From positions 310,001-374,000 of the forward strand of contig NZ_QZWZ01000001.1 in the NCBI RefSeq assembly GCF_003601975.1: 64,000 nt of DNA, read 5' to 3'. Each line of letters starts with the position of its first letter. The first letter of the stretch is position 1. The position numbers and the translations under genes were made by a program. This DNA comes from Mesorhizobium waimense. Its GTDB lineage: Bacteria; Pseudomonadota; Alphaproteobacteria; Rhizobiales; Rhizobiaceae. Below the pieces are notes generated by a model, which saw only the letters and a program-made list of their open reading frames with translations, ran no database searches and had not been told where the DNA came from. Below, in pieces: positions 1-11,074 of this stretch.

Positions 1-2280
<2,280 letters not shown>

Positions 2281-2306
2281 CTATCAACGACCGGCTTCGG
2301 TCAGGC

Positions 2307-4925
2307 CTATTTCACGCGGGCCAATCGATCCTTGAGAAACTTGATCATGAACTTGTAGCGCGGCGCCAGCCGGCCGCTGCGGTCGAGTTCCAGTGTGATG
2401 TCCAGCGCCTCGGAAAGAACCGCCTTCGGGTTCTTGGCGACCTGGGCGTAGTCGATCATCGCAACCACCAGATCGCGCTGCCAGGTGGCGTTGTCGGGGT
2501 CGGATCTGGCAAGCTGCTGGCGGATGTCCAGGCAATCCTCGAATGCCTGCCGCGCACCCTTGATGTCGCGCTGCTTGACCTTGAGCATGCCTATCTCCGA
2601 CAGCGTTATCGACAGGTCGCGCTGCCAGTCAAAATTGGCCGGGTCGAGCTTCGCCAGCCTGTCGACGATGACGAAACTGTCGAGATACAGCTTGAGCGCG
2701 CCCTTGCGGTCGCCCTGGATGGCAAGCACGCCGGCGACCTTTTCGACGCTGACCGAGAGATCGCGCTGCCACTCCGTGTTTTCGGGGTCGCCGTCCGCGA
2801 GCTGGCGAGCCTGCGCCAGCCCTTGTTGATAGGCTGCAAGCGCAGCCGGCCAATCCTCCTGATCCTTGAGCGCGTTGCCGATCTTGGTGTTGCCGACCGA
2901 CAGATCGCGCTTCAGCTCGGTGTTATCGGGGTCGCGGCTGAGCAGCCCTTCGACGATCACCAGGCCTTCGCGGTAGGCGACAAGCGCGCCGGCGGCGTCG
3001 CCGCGCTCGCGCTTCAGGTCGCCGATCGTGTCGTGACTGACCGAGACGTCGCGCTGCCTTTGCGCGTCGTCAGGCGCCTTCGCGGCCAAGGCGAGGCGGA
3101 TCTTCAGGCTTTCTTCAAAGGCCGCCTGCGCATTGTCCAGCTGTCCCGCGGCACGCGCAAGACGGGCAATCTCGTCATAGGAGATGGTCAGGTCACGCTG
3201 CAGCTCGGCGCGCTCCGGCTCGTTGGCGGCGAGCACCTTCTTGATCGACAGGCTTTCCTGGTAGACTTGTGAGGCGCCGGCCAGATCGCCGTTCGTCACC
3301 AGCACGTCGCCGATCTTATCGTCGTTCATGGCCAGATCGCCGAACCATTCCAGGCGGCCCGGTTCGGCCGAGGCCAACTCGTGCAGCATCGCGCGCGCCG
3401 CCTGGTAATTCTGCAAAGCAGCCGGCAGATCGCCTTGCGCCATCCTGATGTTGCCGAGCTTGGTGTGGCTGATGGCGAGATCGCGCCGCACGCCCGGGTC
3501 GGTTTCCTGCCGCGACCTCTGTTCGAGATTGGCCCGCAGCGCCTCGAAGGCGCGACCGGCGGCGGTGATGTTGCCAACGGTGGTGTAGAGTTTGCCCAGT
3601 TCGTCCTGGGTGCGGATCTGGCGGTCGAAATCGTCAGGCTCGAGCGCCGACGGCCCGGCCTCGCCATAGAGCGTCAGCACCGCCTCGTAATCCTTGATGG
3701 CGGCGGCATAGTTGAGGTCGGCGCGGGCCGCACCGCCCGACAGAAAGAGCGTCGCGGCTTCGGACAGAGTGCGACTGGCGAAGTTGGCCTTCAGCGCCTT
3801 GCGCGACACGCTGTCGATGCCGGCAGCCTCGGCGAGTTTTGCCCGCGCGGCGTCGAAAGCGCCGAGCGAAAGCTGCTCTTGCGCCTGCTGGCGCAACGCG
3901 CTCACCTGCGGATCGCTGGCGCCGAGAACCTTCATTTCGCTGCGCACCTTGACGAAGGCGTCGGCCGCCTCGCGCAACCTGGCGTTCAGGCTTTCCGCCG
4001 AAAGCTGGCTGGTATCGGCGCTGATCAGCGCGCCGTAGAGCGGCGCCAGCGGCATGTCGGCATCGCTGGCGATCTGCTCGACTTCGCCGCGCATTTGTGG
4101 TGTCACCTCGGCCATGGCCAGCAGCAGCCGTTCGCGCTCCGGCAACTGCTCCCTGGTGGATGTGGCAAAGAACAGTTGCGGCAGACCGCTCTCGATATAG
4201 GGAAGCTGTTTGCCGCGCGTCAGGTCGTAGACCTCCTGCTGCACCAGTGTCAGCACCGAGCGGATTTCGAGCCCGTCGGTGCCGAGATATTTCGCCAGCG
4301 CCGCGGTGAAGGGCGAGTTCTGGCCCGAGCCGTCGGCGGCCGTCTCGCCGGGCGCGGCGGAAAAGGCAAACAGGGTATTTTCCGCCTTCCCGATACGGCC
4401 GAGACCGGGCCGGACCTTGTCCGAGACATCCTTGGCCAGCGATGTCGCGCCACGGCCTTCGCCGGCGCTTGCCGTGAACGGATCGCTGCGGCAGGCATCG
4501 AGCACGATCAGCCCGACCTTGGCCGTAGCGGCGACGGCATCGCGCACCTCTTCCAGCGGCAGGCTGGTCCTTTTCAGCGCATCGAGCGAAGAGGCGTCGG
4601 CATCGACCGGCAGCAGCCGGTTGTCGCCGGAGATTTCGACGCCATGGCCGGAGAAATACACCAGCGCCACGTCGGCGCCCCTGGCATCCTCGCGAAAATC
4701 GTCGAGCGCGCGGCGCATGCGGCGCAGATCCCGGTTGGTCTCGAGCACAACCTCGAAGCCGAGCTTCTTCAGCGCAGCCTCCATCGCCTCGCCGTCATTG
4801 ACGGGATTGGCCAGCGGCCGGATCAGACGGTAGTCGTCATCGGCGACGATCAGCGCCACGCGCCGCTCCGCCATGGCGGCGGCGACCGTCGACAGGATCA
4901 GCAATAGCGCAAACAGAAATCGCAA
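2307..4925 (-). CDS. Secreted caspase-like (peptidase C14) protein with TPR repeats
   Basis: About 872 residues. A TTG start at 4925 gives a good signal peptide (MRFLFALLLILSTVAAAMA); an upstream TTG at 4949 is also possible. Residues ~20-240 form a caspase/orthocaspase p20-type domain: RVALIVADDDY strand, the catalytic His in YFSGHGVEI and the catalytic Cys in LDACRSDPF. Residues ~380-860 are a long array of tetratricopeptide-like repeats, each with a recurring RDLSVSxxKIG-type helix and a DP..xWQRDL segment, about 50 residues per unit, probably a protein-interaction scaffold. The combination suggests a periplasmic or membrane-associated cysteine protease or signalling scaffold. Substrate and role are unknown. 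Both catalytic residues are present, so activity is plausible. Confidence 0.85.
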   Translation of the reverse strand: MRFLFALLLILSTVAAAMAERRVALIVADDDYRLIRPLANPVNDGEAMEAALKKLGFEVVLETNRDLRRMRRALDDFREDARGADVALVYFSGHGVEISGDNRLLPVDADASSLDALKRTSLPLEEVRDAVAATAKVGLIVLDACRSDPFTASAGEGRGATSLAKDVSDKVRPGLGRIGKAENTLFAFSAAPGETAADGSGQNSPFTAALAKYLGTDGLEIRSVLTLVQQEVYDLTRGKQLPYIESGLPQLFFATSTREQLPERERLLLAMAEVTPQMRGEVEQIASDADMPLAPLYGALISADTSQLSAESLNARLREAADAFVKVRSEMKVLGASDPQVSALRQQAQEQLSLGAFDAARAKLAEAAGIDSVSRKALKANFASRTLSEAATLFLSGGAARADLNYAAAIKDYEAVLTLYGEAGPSALEPDDFDRQIRTQDELGKLYTTVGNITAAGRAFEALRANLEQRSRQETDPGVRRDLAISHTKLGNIRMAQGDLPAALQNYQAARAMLHELASAEPGRLEWFGDLAMNDDKIGDVLVTNGDLAGASQVYQESLSIKKVLAANEPERAELQRDLTISYDEIARLARAAGQLDNAQAAFEESLKIRLALAAKAPDDAQRQRDVSVSHDTIGDLKRERGDAAGALVAYREGLVIVEGLLSRDPDNTELKRDLSVGNTKIGNALKDQEDWPAALAAYQQGLAQARQLADGDPENTEWQRDLSVSVEKVAGVLAIQGDRKGALKLYLDSFVIVDRLAKLDPANFDWQRDLSITLSEIGMLKVKQRDIKGARQAFEDCLDIRQQLARSDPDNATWQRDLVVAMIDYAQVAKNPKAVLSEALDITLELDRSGRLAPRYKFMIKFLKDRLARVK

Positions 4926-5012
4926 GTCGAACCGCCCCGGCCCGGTCAATGGCGGAGCATTTCATTTCTTTATGGCGTGAACAAGCCGGGTTGTTCTGCC
5001 GGCAAATGGGGC

Positions 5013-5582
5013 TTAGCCGGCACGCATCGGCTTCAGCGCCTGGCTCCAGCGCAACAACTCGTCGAGCATGGTCCTGGTGCCGCCAAGCACCTGCTCGCTG
5101 GGCTCGAAAGCGCCATCCTCATCGAGCAGCTTCTGATAGGCATGCAGCGCCACGCCCTCGGGGATCGGCATCACGCCGACCGAAGTCAGCAGCGGCTTGA
5201 CCGCTTGCGCCGCGCGCAGACCACCGGAGACGCCGCCATAGCTGAAGATGGCGGCGGGTTTGTATTTCCACTCGCGAGAGAGATAGTCGACCGCGTTGAC
5301 GATCGCGGGTGCCACGAAATAATTGTACTCCGGCGCCACGAAGACGAAGGCGTCGGCGGCGTCGATCGCCTTCGACCAGGCCTTGGTGTGATCCTTCTCA
5401 TATTTGGCGAGCTTCGGATGGTGCGGCTCGTCCAGCAGCGGCAGGTTGAACGCGGCGATGTCGGTCAGGACGGGCTCGAACTTGCCGTGCTCGCGCGCAA
5501 AGCCATCCAGCCACTTGGCGAAAACCGGCCCGGTGCGGCCCGGTCGCGTGCTGCCGATGATGACGTTCAACCGGTGTTTCAA
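5013..5582 (-). CDS. NADPH-dependent FMN reductase-like flavoprotein
   Basis: A 189-residue flavodoxin-fold protein expected to bind FMN and reduce quinones, flavins or azo compounds with NAD(P)H. The phosphate-binding loop GSTRPGRTGP is at residues ~7-16, and PEYNYFVAPAIVNAVDYL is the typical flavin-contacting segment near residue 80, followed by FSYGGVSGG. The start is the TTG at 5582, chosen because AGGAG lies six bases upstream and because homology begins at once (KHRLNVIIGSTRPG). The open frame continues further upstream without any family similarity. The physiological substrate cannot be read from the sequence. The divergent P450 gene begins 199 bp away, so a redox link is possible but unproven. 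Confidence 0.88.
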   Translation of the reverse strand: MKHRLNVIIGSTRPGRTGPVFAKWLDGFAREHGKFEPVLTDIAAFNLPLLDEPHHPKLAKYEKDHTKAWSKAIDAADAFVFVAPEYNYFVAPAIVNAVDYLSREWKYKPAAIFSYGGVSGGLRAAQAVKPLLTSVGVMPIPEGVALHAYQKLLDEDGAFEPSEQVLGGTRTMLDELLRWSQALKPMRAG

Positions 5583-5781
5583 GGCGGGCTCCTGGAATGG
5601 CGGGATTGGGAGTGGCGGTATCTGTTGGTGACCGCCACCTAAGCCACGCGCTGCAAGGCGGCAAGAAGGCACGGCAAGGGGACCGGTCACATTCCGGAGA
5701 GCGGATGCTGGTGCTCTGCCGTTCGGCCACATGGACGCCGGCTTAGCCGCTCACTACATTGGGGTATCAGCGGAGCATCCC

Positions 5782-7158
5782 ATGGACACGCAGCCCGCCC
5801 CTTTCGTTCCGCCCGCACCGAAGCCGCGCACGACGCCGCCTTCGACGCTGGAGATGATGCGCATCGTCTACCGCAATCCGCTCGAATTGTGGGGCGAGCA
5901 CACCTACAACGAACCCTGGATCTCGGTGAACGGCGTTGGCGGACCATTGGTCGTCGCCAACGATCCCGGCCTCATCCGCCATGTGCTGGTCGATAATGCC
6001 AGGAACTACAAGATGGCGACGGTGCGCCAGATGATCCTGCGCCCGATCCTGCGCGACGGCCTGCTGACTGCCGAGGGCGAGGTGTGGAAGCGCTCGCGTA
6101 AGGCGATGGCGCCGGTGTTCACGCCGCGCCACATCTTCGGTTTTGCCCAACCGATGCTGAAGCGCACGCTGGACTTCGTCAGCCGCTACGAGGCTGGCGG
6201 CACCTCCGACATCGCCCACGACATGACGCTGCTCACCTACGATATCCTGGCTGAGACGCTGTTTTCCGGCGAGATATCGGGCGAGCCGGGGAGCCTCGCC
6301 AGGGAGATCGACCGCCTGTTCGAGACCATGGGCCGCGTCGATCCGCTCGACCTGCTGCGCGCACCCGAATGGCTGCCGCGCCTGACCCGCATCCGCGGCC
6401 GCAAGACGATGGCTTATTTCCGCAAGATAGTCACCGACACCGTCCGGATGCGCGAGGAGCGGCTGAAGCGCGATCCCGATGCCGTGCCGCAGGATTTCCT
6501 CACGCTTCTGCTCAAGGCCGAGGGGCCGGACGGGTTGACCCGCGCCGAGGTCGAGGACAACATCATCACCTTCATCGGAGCGGGCCACGAGACCACCGCC
6601 CGCGCCTTGGGCTGGACGATCTATTGCCTGGCCGAAGCGCCCTGGGAGCGCGAAAAGGTCGAACGCGAGATCGACGCAGTACTGGCGCGCGAGCCCGATC
6701 CGACGAAATGGCTCGATGCCATGCCGCTCACCCGCGCCGCCTTCGAAGAGGCGCTCAGGCTCTATCCGCCTGCGCCGTCGATCAATCGCGAGCCGATCGA
6801 GCCGGAGACCTGGAACGAGCTCTACATTCCCAGGCGCGCCGCGGTGCTGGTGATGCCGTGGGTCGTGCATCGCCACAGAAAACTGTGGGACAGGCCGGAC
6901 GCCTTCATGCCCGAGCGTTTCCATCCAGGGAATCGTGAAAAAATCGACCGCTACCAGTATCTGCCGTTCGGTGCCGGCCCGCGCGTCTGCATCGGCGCCA
7001 GTTTCGCCATGCAGGAGGCGATCATCGCGCTGGCCATCATGCTGTCGCGCTTCCGCTTCGACACAACGCCTGAGACGAAGCCCTGGCCGGTGCAGAAGCT
7101 GACGACGCAGCCGCAAGGTGGCCTGCCGATGCAGGTCACCGCCAGACGCGCGTCATAG
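5782..7158 (+). CDS. Cytochrome P450
   Basis: A 458-residue soluble bacterial P450 (heme-thiolate monooxygenase). The I-helix oxygen-activation motif is FIGAGHETTARAL (~residue 270), the K-helix ExxR motif lies in FEEALRLYPP, and the heme-ligand loop is FGAGPRVCIG with the axial Cys about 55 residues from the end. The ATG at 5782 is preceded by GGAG; an in-frame ATG at 5731 would add 17 unrelated residues and was rejected. No ferredoxin or ferredoxin reductase gene is adjacent, so the electron donor must be encoded elsewhere, unless the divergent FMN reductase takes part (speculative). Substrate unknown: the sequence resembles the fatty-acid/xenobiotic type (CYP102-like clan) rather than steroid hydroxylases, but this is only an impression. 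Confidence 0.95.
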   Translation: MDTQPAPFVPPAPKPRTTPPSTLEMMRIVYRNPLELWGEHTYNEPWISVNGVGGPLVVANDPGLIRHVLVDNARNYKMATVRQMILRPILRDGLLTAEGEVWKRSRKAMAPVFTPRHIFGFAQPMLKRTLDFVSRYEAGGTSDIAHDMTLLTYDILAETLFSGEISGEPGSLAREIDRLFETMGRVDPLDLLRAPEWLPRLTRIRGRKTMAYFRKIVTDTVRMREERLKRDPDAVPQDFLTLLLKAEGPDGLTRAEVEDNIITFIGAGHETTARALGWTIYCLAEAPWEREKVEREIDAVLAREPDPTKWLDAMPLTRAAFEEALRLYPPAPSINREPIEPETWNELYIPRRAAVLVMPWVVHRHRKLWDRPDAFMPERFHPGNREKIDRYQYLPFGAGPRVCIGASFAMQEAIIALAIMLSRFRFDTTPETKPWPVQKLTTQPQGGLPMQVTARRAS

Positions 7159-7181
7159 CCGGCCGAGCGAGCCCCTGCCGC

Positions 7182-8156
7182 TTAGGCTGCCGACTTGCGC
7201 TGGAACTGACCGGCGGCGCGGAAGCGCCAGAGGTAGCTTGGCAGGATCGTGCCGATCGACTGCGGCTGGATGCCGAGCGCGACAAGAGTCCTGCCTTCCT
7301 TGGCGGCGGCATCGGAAACGATGTTGTGCGAGCGCAGCTGCAGCACCTGGTCCTTGGTCAGCATTGGGTTGGGCAGCAGGCCGAGGATCGACGCCTGCAT
7401 GTTCGCCACCCACCACGGCACCGGCAGCAAAATCCGCTTGCGCTCGATGACGGTGAGCAGTTCTTCCATGCATTCCTTGAAGGTGAGCACCTGCGGCCCG
7501 CCGAGCTCGTAGATCCGGCCGCCTTCGACCTTGCCCTCGACCGAGCGCGCCACCGCTTCGGCGACATCGCCGACATAGACCGGCTGGAACTTGGTCTGGC
7601 CGCCGCCAAGCAACGGCAGCACCGGCGAATAGCGCGCCATGCTGGCGAAGCGGTTGAAGAAGGCGTCCTCGGGTCCGAAATTGATCGACGGACGGAAGAT
7701 GACGGCATCCGCGATCGTCTCCAGCACCGCCTTTTCGCCGAGCGCCTTGGTGCGCGCATAGTCGGATTGCGCGTTGAGGTCCGCTCCCAACGCCGAAATA
7801 TGGGTGAGGCCTGCGCCAACCGAGCGCGCGGCTTCGGCGATGGCGCGGGAGCCGAACTCATGCACGGCGCCGAACTTCTGCCGGCCGCTCTCGTGCAGGA
7901 TGGCGACCAGGTTGATGACATGGTCGGCGCCCTGCACGGCACGGTCGACCGACCAGCGCACGCGCACATTGGCCTGCACCGGCTGGATCTGACCGACATT
8001 GCCGAGCGGCTGCAGATGGCCGGCGAGATCGGGGCGGCGGACGGGCACCCTGATGCGGTAGCCGCGCCTGGCCAGCGCCCCAACGACATGGCGGCCGACA
8101 AAACCGGACCCGCCGAACACGACGACGAGCTTCGGGGTCTGCAGGATTTCGGTCAT
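7182..8156 (-). CDS. NDUFA9-like NAD(P)-binding protein (complex I 39-kDa subunit family)
   Basis: A 324-residue atypical short-chain dehydrogenase. The nucleotide-binding loop VVFGGSGFVGRHV sits at the N-terminus, an expected SDR core follows (THISALGAD, YARTKALGEKAV giving the Y-x3-K), then a NDUFA9-type C-terminal domain. Family members are accessory proteins of respiratory complex I or quinone-linked redox proteins in alphaproteobacteria. No nuo genes are in this window, so the link to complex I rests on family knowledge only. The ATG at 8156 was chosen because MTEILQTPKLVVVFGG fits the family; the frame continues to a TTG at 8177. The gene ends 23 bp from the convergent P450 stop. Confidence 0.85.
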   Translation of the reverse strand: MTEILQTPKLVVVFGGSGFVGRHVVGALARRGYRIRVPVRRPDLAGHLQPLGNVGQIQPVQANVRVRWSVDRAVQGADHVINLVAILHESGRQKFGAVHEFGSRAIAEAARSVGAGLTHISALGADLNAQSDYARTKALGEKAVLETIADAVIFRPSINFGPEDAFFNRFASMARYSPVLPLLGGGQTKFQPVYVGDVAEAVARSVEGKVEGGRIYELGGPQVLTFKECMEELLTVIERKRILLPVPWWVANMQASILGLLPNPMLTKDQVLQLRSHNIVSDAAAKEGRTLVALGIQPQSIGTILPSYLWRFRAAGQFQRKSAA

Positions 8157-8222
8157 GGCTGGCTCCGGCGCTCGCAAGCTTGGCTGAAGCCGCTTCTTAA
8201 TCCGTTTCGAGGCAAAGGCAAA

Positions 8223-8241
8223 GAGCGACCGGAGGTCGCTC
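8223..8241 (-). terminator. Probable terminator hairpin downstream of doxX-like gene
   Basis: A perfect 8-bp inverted repeat (GAGCGACC / GGTCGCTC) with a 3-base loop. On the minus strand it is followed by a T-rich stretch (TTTGCCTTTGCC), which fits a factor-independent terminator for the leftward DoxX gene ending at 8342. Confidence 0.5.
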
Positions 8242-8255
8242 GTGACCTTGTTTCA

Positions 8256-8325
8256 GAGCAATTCCAGGAAAAGTGTGAAGCGCTTTCCCGGGAAAAGCGC
8301 ATAACGCTTTCCCTTGGGAATTGCG
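8256..8325. repeat. Rhizobial short palindromic intergenic repeat
   Basis: This intergenic stretch begins GAGCAATTCCAGGAAAAGTG and holds an inverted repeat GCGCTTTCCC / GGGAAAAGCGC, then ends with a second CAATTCC-type arm on the opposite strand (GGGAATTGC). Elements of this form (AGAGCAATTCCAGGAAAAGT...) are known as dispersed intergenic repeats in Rhizobiales genomes; recognition here is from memory of the motif. No coding potential is seen. Confidence 0.6.
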
Positions 8326-8341
8326 TTTAGACAGACCCGCC

Positions 8342-8794
8342 TCAGAACGCCTTGCCGATGCGCGCGTCGACCGAATGGCGGTTGCCGCCACGGATGACGA
8401 AGAAGAGCAGGATCGCCGCCCACAGCAGCGATTTTTCGGCGCCGGAAAAACCCTGGCCGACAGTGACCCAGTGGAACCAGACCGTAACCAGAAGCACGAC
8501 CATCCCGGCGAAGGCAGCCGGGCGGGTGAGCAGGCCGATGGCGATGAAAATGCCGCCGAAGAATTCGGTGCAGGACAGAAGCAGCGACCAGAACGCGCCG
8601 GGATAGAAGCCGAGGCCCTCGACCATCTCGGCGGCGCCGAACGGATCGGTGATCTTCTGCGAGCCATGGATGGTTAGGAAGATGCCGGCGACGGCCCGCA
8701 GCATGGTTTCCGCGGCATTGTTCAGTGTGGCGTAGAGGCCGCCAAGGGCGGGAACGAAAAGGCTTTTGCTTGTGTTGTCGGTGGCTGCAGACAA
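8342..8794 (-). CDS. DoxX-family membrane protein
   Basis: A 150-residue protein with four hydrophobic segments (residues ~30-50, 75-95, 100-120 and 125-142), the DoxX/SURF4-like fold of small inner-membrane proteins. AGIFLTIHGSQKI and EFFGGIFIAIGLLTRPAA are typical DoxX stretches, with the charged/His positions usual for the family. The TTG start at 8794 is chosen because AGAGGAG lies six bases upstream; the longer frame reaching 9124 crosses a terminator and low-complexity sequence and was rejected. Family members have been linked to redox or oxidative-stress handling, but there is no specific functional clue here. Confidence 0.88.
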   Translation of the reverse strand: MSAATDNTSKSLFVPALGGLYATLNNAAETMLRAVAGIFLTIHGSQKITDPFGAAEMVEGLGFYPGAFWSLLLSCTEFFGGIFIAIGLLTRPAAFAGMVVLLVTVWFHWVTVGQGFSGAEKSLLWAAILLFFVIRGGNRHSVDARIGKAF

Positions 8795-8908
8795 GGCGGT
8801 CTCCTCTGGATTGCTGTCATCGGCAAACGCCCGATGGGGTCGGGCGGTGTCAAATAAACAAAAGTTGATCATCGTGCACATGTTTTTCTTGACAGCAGAC
8901 AAAACGCA

Positions 8909-8934
8909 GAAAACCCCGCCGAAGCGGGGTTTTC
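8909..8934. terminator. Bidirectional factor-independent terminator
   Basis: Perfect 11-bp inverted repeat GAAAACCCCGC / GCGGGGTTTTC with a 4-base loop and A/T runs on both sides. It lies in the 383-bp gap between the Ldh-family gene (leftward, ends 9178) and the doxX-like start, so it most likely ends leftward transcripts from the amino-acid operon. The rest of the gap (8935-9177) shows no gene. Confidence 0.75.
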
Positions 8935-9177
8935 CGGGTGACGTTCGTGTCGAAACCAGGGTCCAACGAGACGGCCTGACCTGAGACGGTATCAGCTTGG
9001 CGTGAGACGCCCGCCTCAGCCCTGGACGCATCCGACAGTAGGCACCGACCGGGCCCCCGACCCGGTCAGGCATTGGTTGCCGGGACGCACCAGAAGGTTC
9101 AGCGACGGACGCAAAAAAATCCACGCCTGAACACAGCCTCGCGGGAGAGGTCAGCTGTTTACTGATGGATAAGGATT

Positions 9178-10179
9178 TCAGGCCGAGTAGCGTTCGGCGA
9201 ATTCGGAAATGCGCTGCACCACCGCCTTGGGGGCGTTTATGCCGCGCGCTTGCGCCTTCTCCGCCGCTTCGGCGCGGGCGCGTCCCGGCACGTGCACGCC
9301 ATAGCGCCGCCGCAGCCGGTCGAGCTGGTCTTTCATGCGCTTCTCGAAATCCGGATCGAGCAGCTTCGGTTCGACCGCAAGGACGAACAGGCCGGTTCCC
9401 GGGCTGTCCGGCCCGCCGCTGAACCAGGGTGCGTCGAGCGACCAGTTAGCGCCCGAAAGGCCGGCCGCCAGCACCTCGACCATCAGCGCGATGTTGGCGC
9501 CGCGCTGGCCGCCGAAGGCCAGCATGGCGCCCTTCATGGCCGCCGCCGCATCGGTGGTCGGGTTGCCGCTGGCATCGAGCGCCCAGCCTTCGGGGATTTT
9601 CTTGCCGTCCTCGGCCGCCCTGCGGATGTTGACGAAGGCAGTGGCACTCGACGACTGGTCGATGACTAAAGGTGATCCGTCGGCGGCGGGTGCGGCAAAC
9701 GACATCGGGTTGGTGCAGTAGACCGGCTTGACCGAGCCTGAACCGGCCAGCACCGCCGGCCCGTTGGTGGCGGCGAAGGACACCAGCCCAAGTGCAGCCA
9801 GCCGGCCGGTGAAATAGCCGAGCGCGCCGCACGTATAGGCGTTCTTCTGCGAGAAGATCGAGACGCCGAACAGTTTTGCGGCCTTGGCGAGATCGTCGAT
9901 CGTGCGGTCAAAGCCGGTATGGGCAAGGCCGCCACGCGCGTCGGAAAGATAGACGGCGAGCGCTGGCCTGGTGATGACGGGGTCGGCATTGCCGTCGATG
10001 CGGCCGGCTTCGATGGCTTCCAGATAGTCGATGAAATGCGTCAGCCCGACCGAGACGAGCCCTTCTGCCTCGGCCGCGACGATCGAAGCGGCGAGCGACT
10101 GCGCTGCTTCCTCATTGGCGCCGGCGCCGAGCGCCGCCATCCGGCACAATCCGGTTGCCTGGTCGAGACTGAGTTGCAT
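9178..10179 (-). CDS. Ldh/malate dehydrogenase-2 family NAD(P)H oxidoreductase
   Basis: A 333-residue member of the lactate/malate dehydrogenase type-2 superfamily (YlbC/DpkA/ComC fold). These enzymes use NAD(P)H to reduce 2-oxoacids or cyclic imino acids such as delta1-pyrroline/piperideine-2-carboxylate, or oxidise ureidoglycolate. Recognisable segments are VGLTHFIDYLEAI (the family's His/Ser region), LSDARGGLAHTGFDRTIDDL, and the NPMSFAAPAADGSPLVIDQSSSA loop that lines the nicotinamide site. The ATG at 10179 has AAGG eight bases upstream. It is the last gene of the leftward transporter unit, which argues for an amino-acid-derived substrate, with imino-acid reduction being my preferred guess. 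Lactate or malate dehydrogenase activity remains possible. Confidence 0.85.
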   Translation of the reverse strand: MQLSLDQATGLCRMAALGAGANEEAAQSLAASIVAAEAEGLVSVGLTHFIDYLEAIEAGRIDGNADPVITRPALAVYLSDARGGLAHTGFDRTIDDLAKAAKLFGVSIFSQKNAYTCGALGYFTGRLAALGLVSFAATNGPAVLAGSGSVKPVYCTNPMSFAAPAADGSPLVIDQSSSATAFVNIRRAAEDGKKIPEGWALDASGNPTTDAAAAMKGAMLAFGGQRGANIALMVEVLAAGLSGANWSLDAPWFSGGPDSPGTGLFVLAVEPKLLDPDFEKRMKDQLDRLRRRYGVHVPGRARAEAAEKAQARGINAPKAVVQRISEFAERYSA

Positions 10180-10193
10180 GGCGATTGCCTTAA

Positions 10194-10257
10194 GTGAGTA
10201 GTGAGTAGGGATTAGTGAGTGGTGGGAGCGACTGCCTGCGCACTACTGACTACTCAC
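10194..10257. repeat. Inverted repeat between permease and oxidoreductase genes
   Basis: Near-perfect 15-bp inverted repeat (GTGAGTAGTGAGTAG versus CTACTGACTACTCAC, one mismatch) spanning the gap between the Ldh-family start and the permease stop. It could fold into a hairpin in the intercistronic RNA and reduce read-through to the oxidoreductase gene. The GAGTAG repetition looks like a dispersed repeat. Confidence 0.5.
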
Positions 10258-10264
10258 CAAAATC

Positions 10265-11074
10265 CTAACCGATCTTGTTCGGGATTCGCGCTTCGATCCG
10301 GCTGAAGGCGAAGACGAGAATGCCGGTGATCGCCATATAGATCAACGCCAGCAGCAGCAAGGGTTCATAGGTGAGATAGGTGTCCTGCCGCACCTTGGAG
10401 GAGACGGCGAAGATGTCGATGACGCTGATCGTCGCCACCAGCGGCGTCGACTTCAATTGCAGCACGGTTTCGCCGGTCAGCGTCGGCAGCGCCCGATAGA
10501 TGGCCTGCGGCAGCCAGATGCGCCGGAAGATCTTCCAGCGGCTCATGCCGAACGCACGCGCTGCCTCCAACTGTCCTTTCGGCACGCCGGCAAAGGCGCC
10601 GCGCATCACTTCGCCCTCATAGCCGGCGAAGGACAGTGTCAGCGCCAAGACGCCATAAGGCCAGGCCTGACGGAGATAGGGCCACATCCAGGACTCGCGG
10701 ATCCACGGGTACTGCGGAAACAGCGAGCCCAGCCCGTAATAGAGCAGCCAGAGCTGGATCAGCAGCGGCGTTCCTCTGATGACGGTGCAGAAAGCCTTGG
10801 CGGGGGCGGAGAACCAGAACGGGCCGGCGGCCTGCGCCAGCCCGAGCGGCACGGCGAGCAGGAAGCCCAGGAAGCAGGTGACGGCCAGAATCCACAGCGA
10901 CCGCCAGATACCGACCAGGCCCATCTGGTAGTATTGCGGCAGCCAGTCCCAGCGCATGAAGAAGGCGGCGCCGAGGACCAGCGCCAGGGCGATCAGGATC
11001 AGCACGATGCGATGCGGCTGCAGCCACAGCGATGTACGCGCGGCAACGTTGATGACGGTCGCTTCGCCGGCCAT
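10265..11074 (-). CDS. Basic amino acid ABC transporter permease (HisM-type)
   Basis: A 269-residue inner-membrane permease of the His/Glu/Gln/Arg/opine family. Hydrophobic segments begin at residue ~25, and the family-typical GIWRSLWILAVTCFLGFLLA and RGTPLLIQLWLLYYGLG stretches are visible. The EAA-loop that contacts the ATPase is AARAFGMSRWKIFRRIWLPQA. The N-terminus is slightly longer than in HisM, including an extra hydrophobic segment. The ATG at 11074 shares bases with the stop of the upstream permease (TGATG) and has AAGGAGG seven bases upstream, so translation is coupled. It works with the second permease, the binding protein and the ATPase encoded upstream. Confidence 0.93.
   Translation of the reverse strand: MAGEATVINVAARTSLWLQPHRIVLILIALALVLGAAFFMRWDWLPQYYQMGLVGIWRSLWILAVTCFLGFLLAVPLGLAQAAGPFWFSAPAKAFCTVIRGTPLLIQLWLLYYGLGSLFPQYPWIRESWMWPYLRQAWPYGVLALTLSFAGYEGEVMRGAFAGVPKGQLEAARAFGMSRWKIFRRIWLPQAIYRALPTLTGETVLQLKSTPLVATISVIDIFAVSSKVRQDTYLTYEPLLLLALIYMAITGILVFAFSRIEARIPNKIG

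Noticed and set aside
3381..4907. 508-codon plus-strand frame opposite the caspase-TPR gene
   Set aside because: Antisense shadow in G+C-rich DNA; the minus strand carries the catalytic motifs and repeats.
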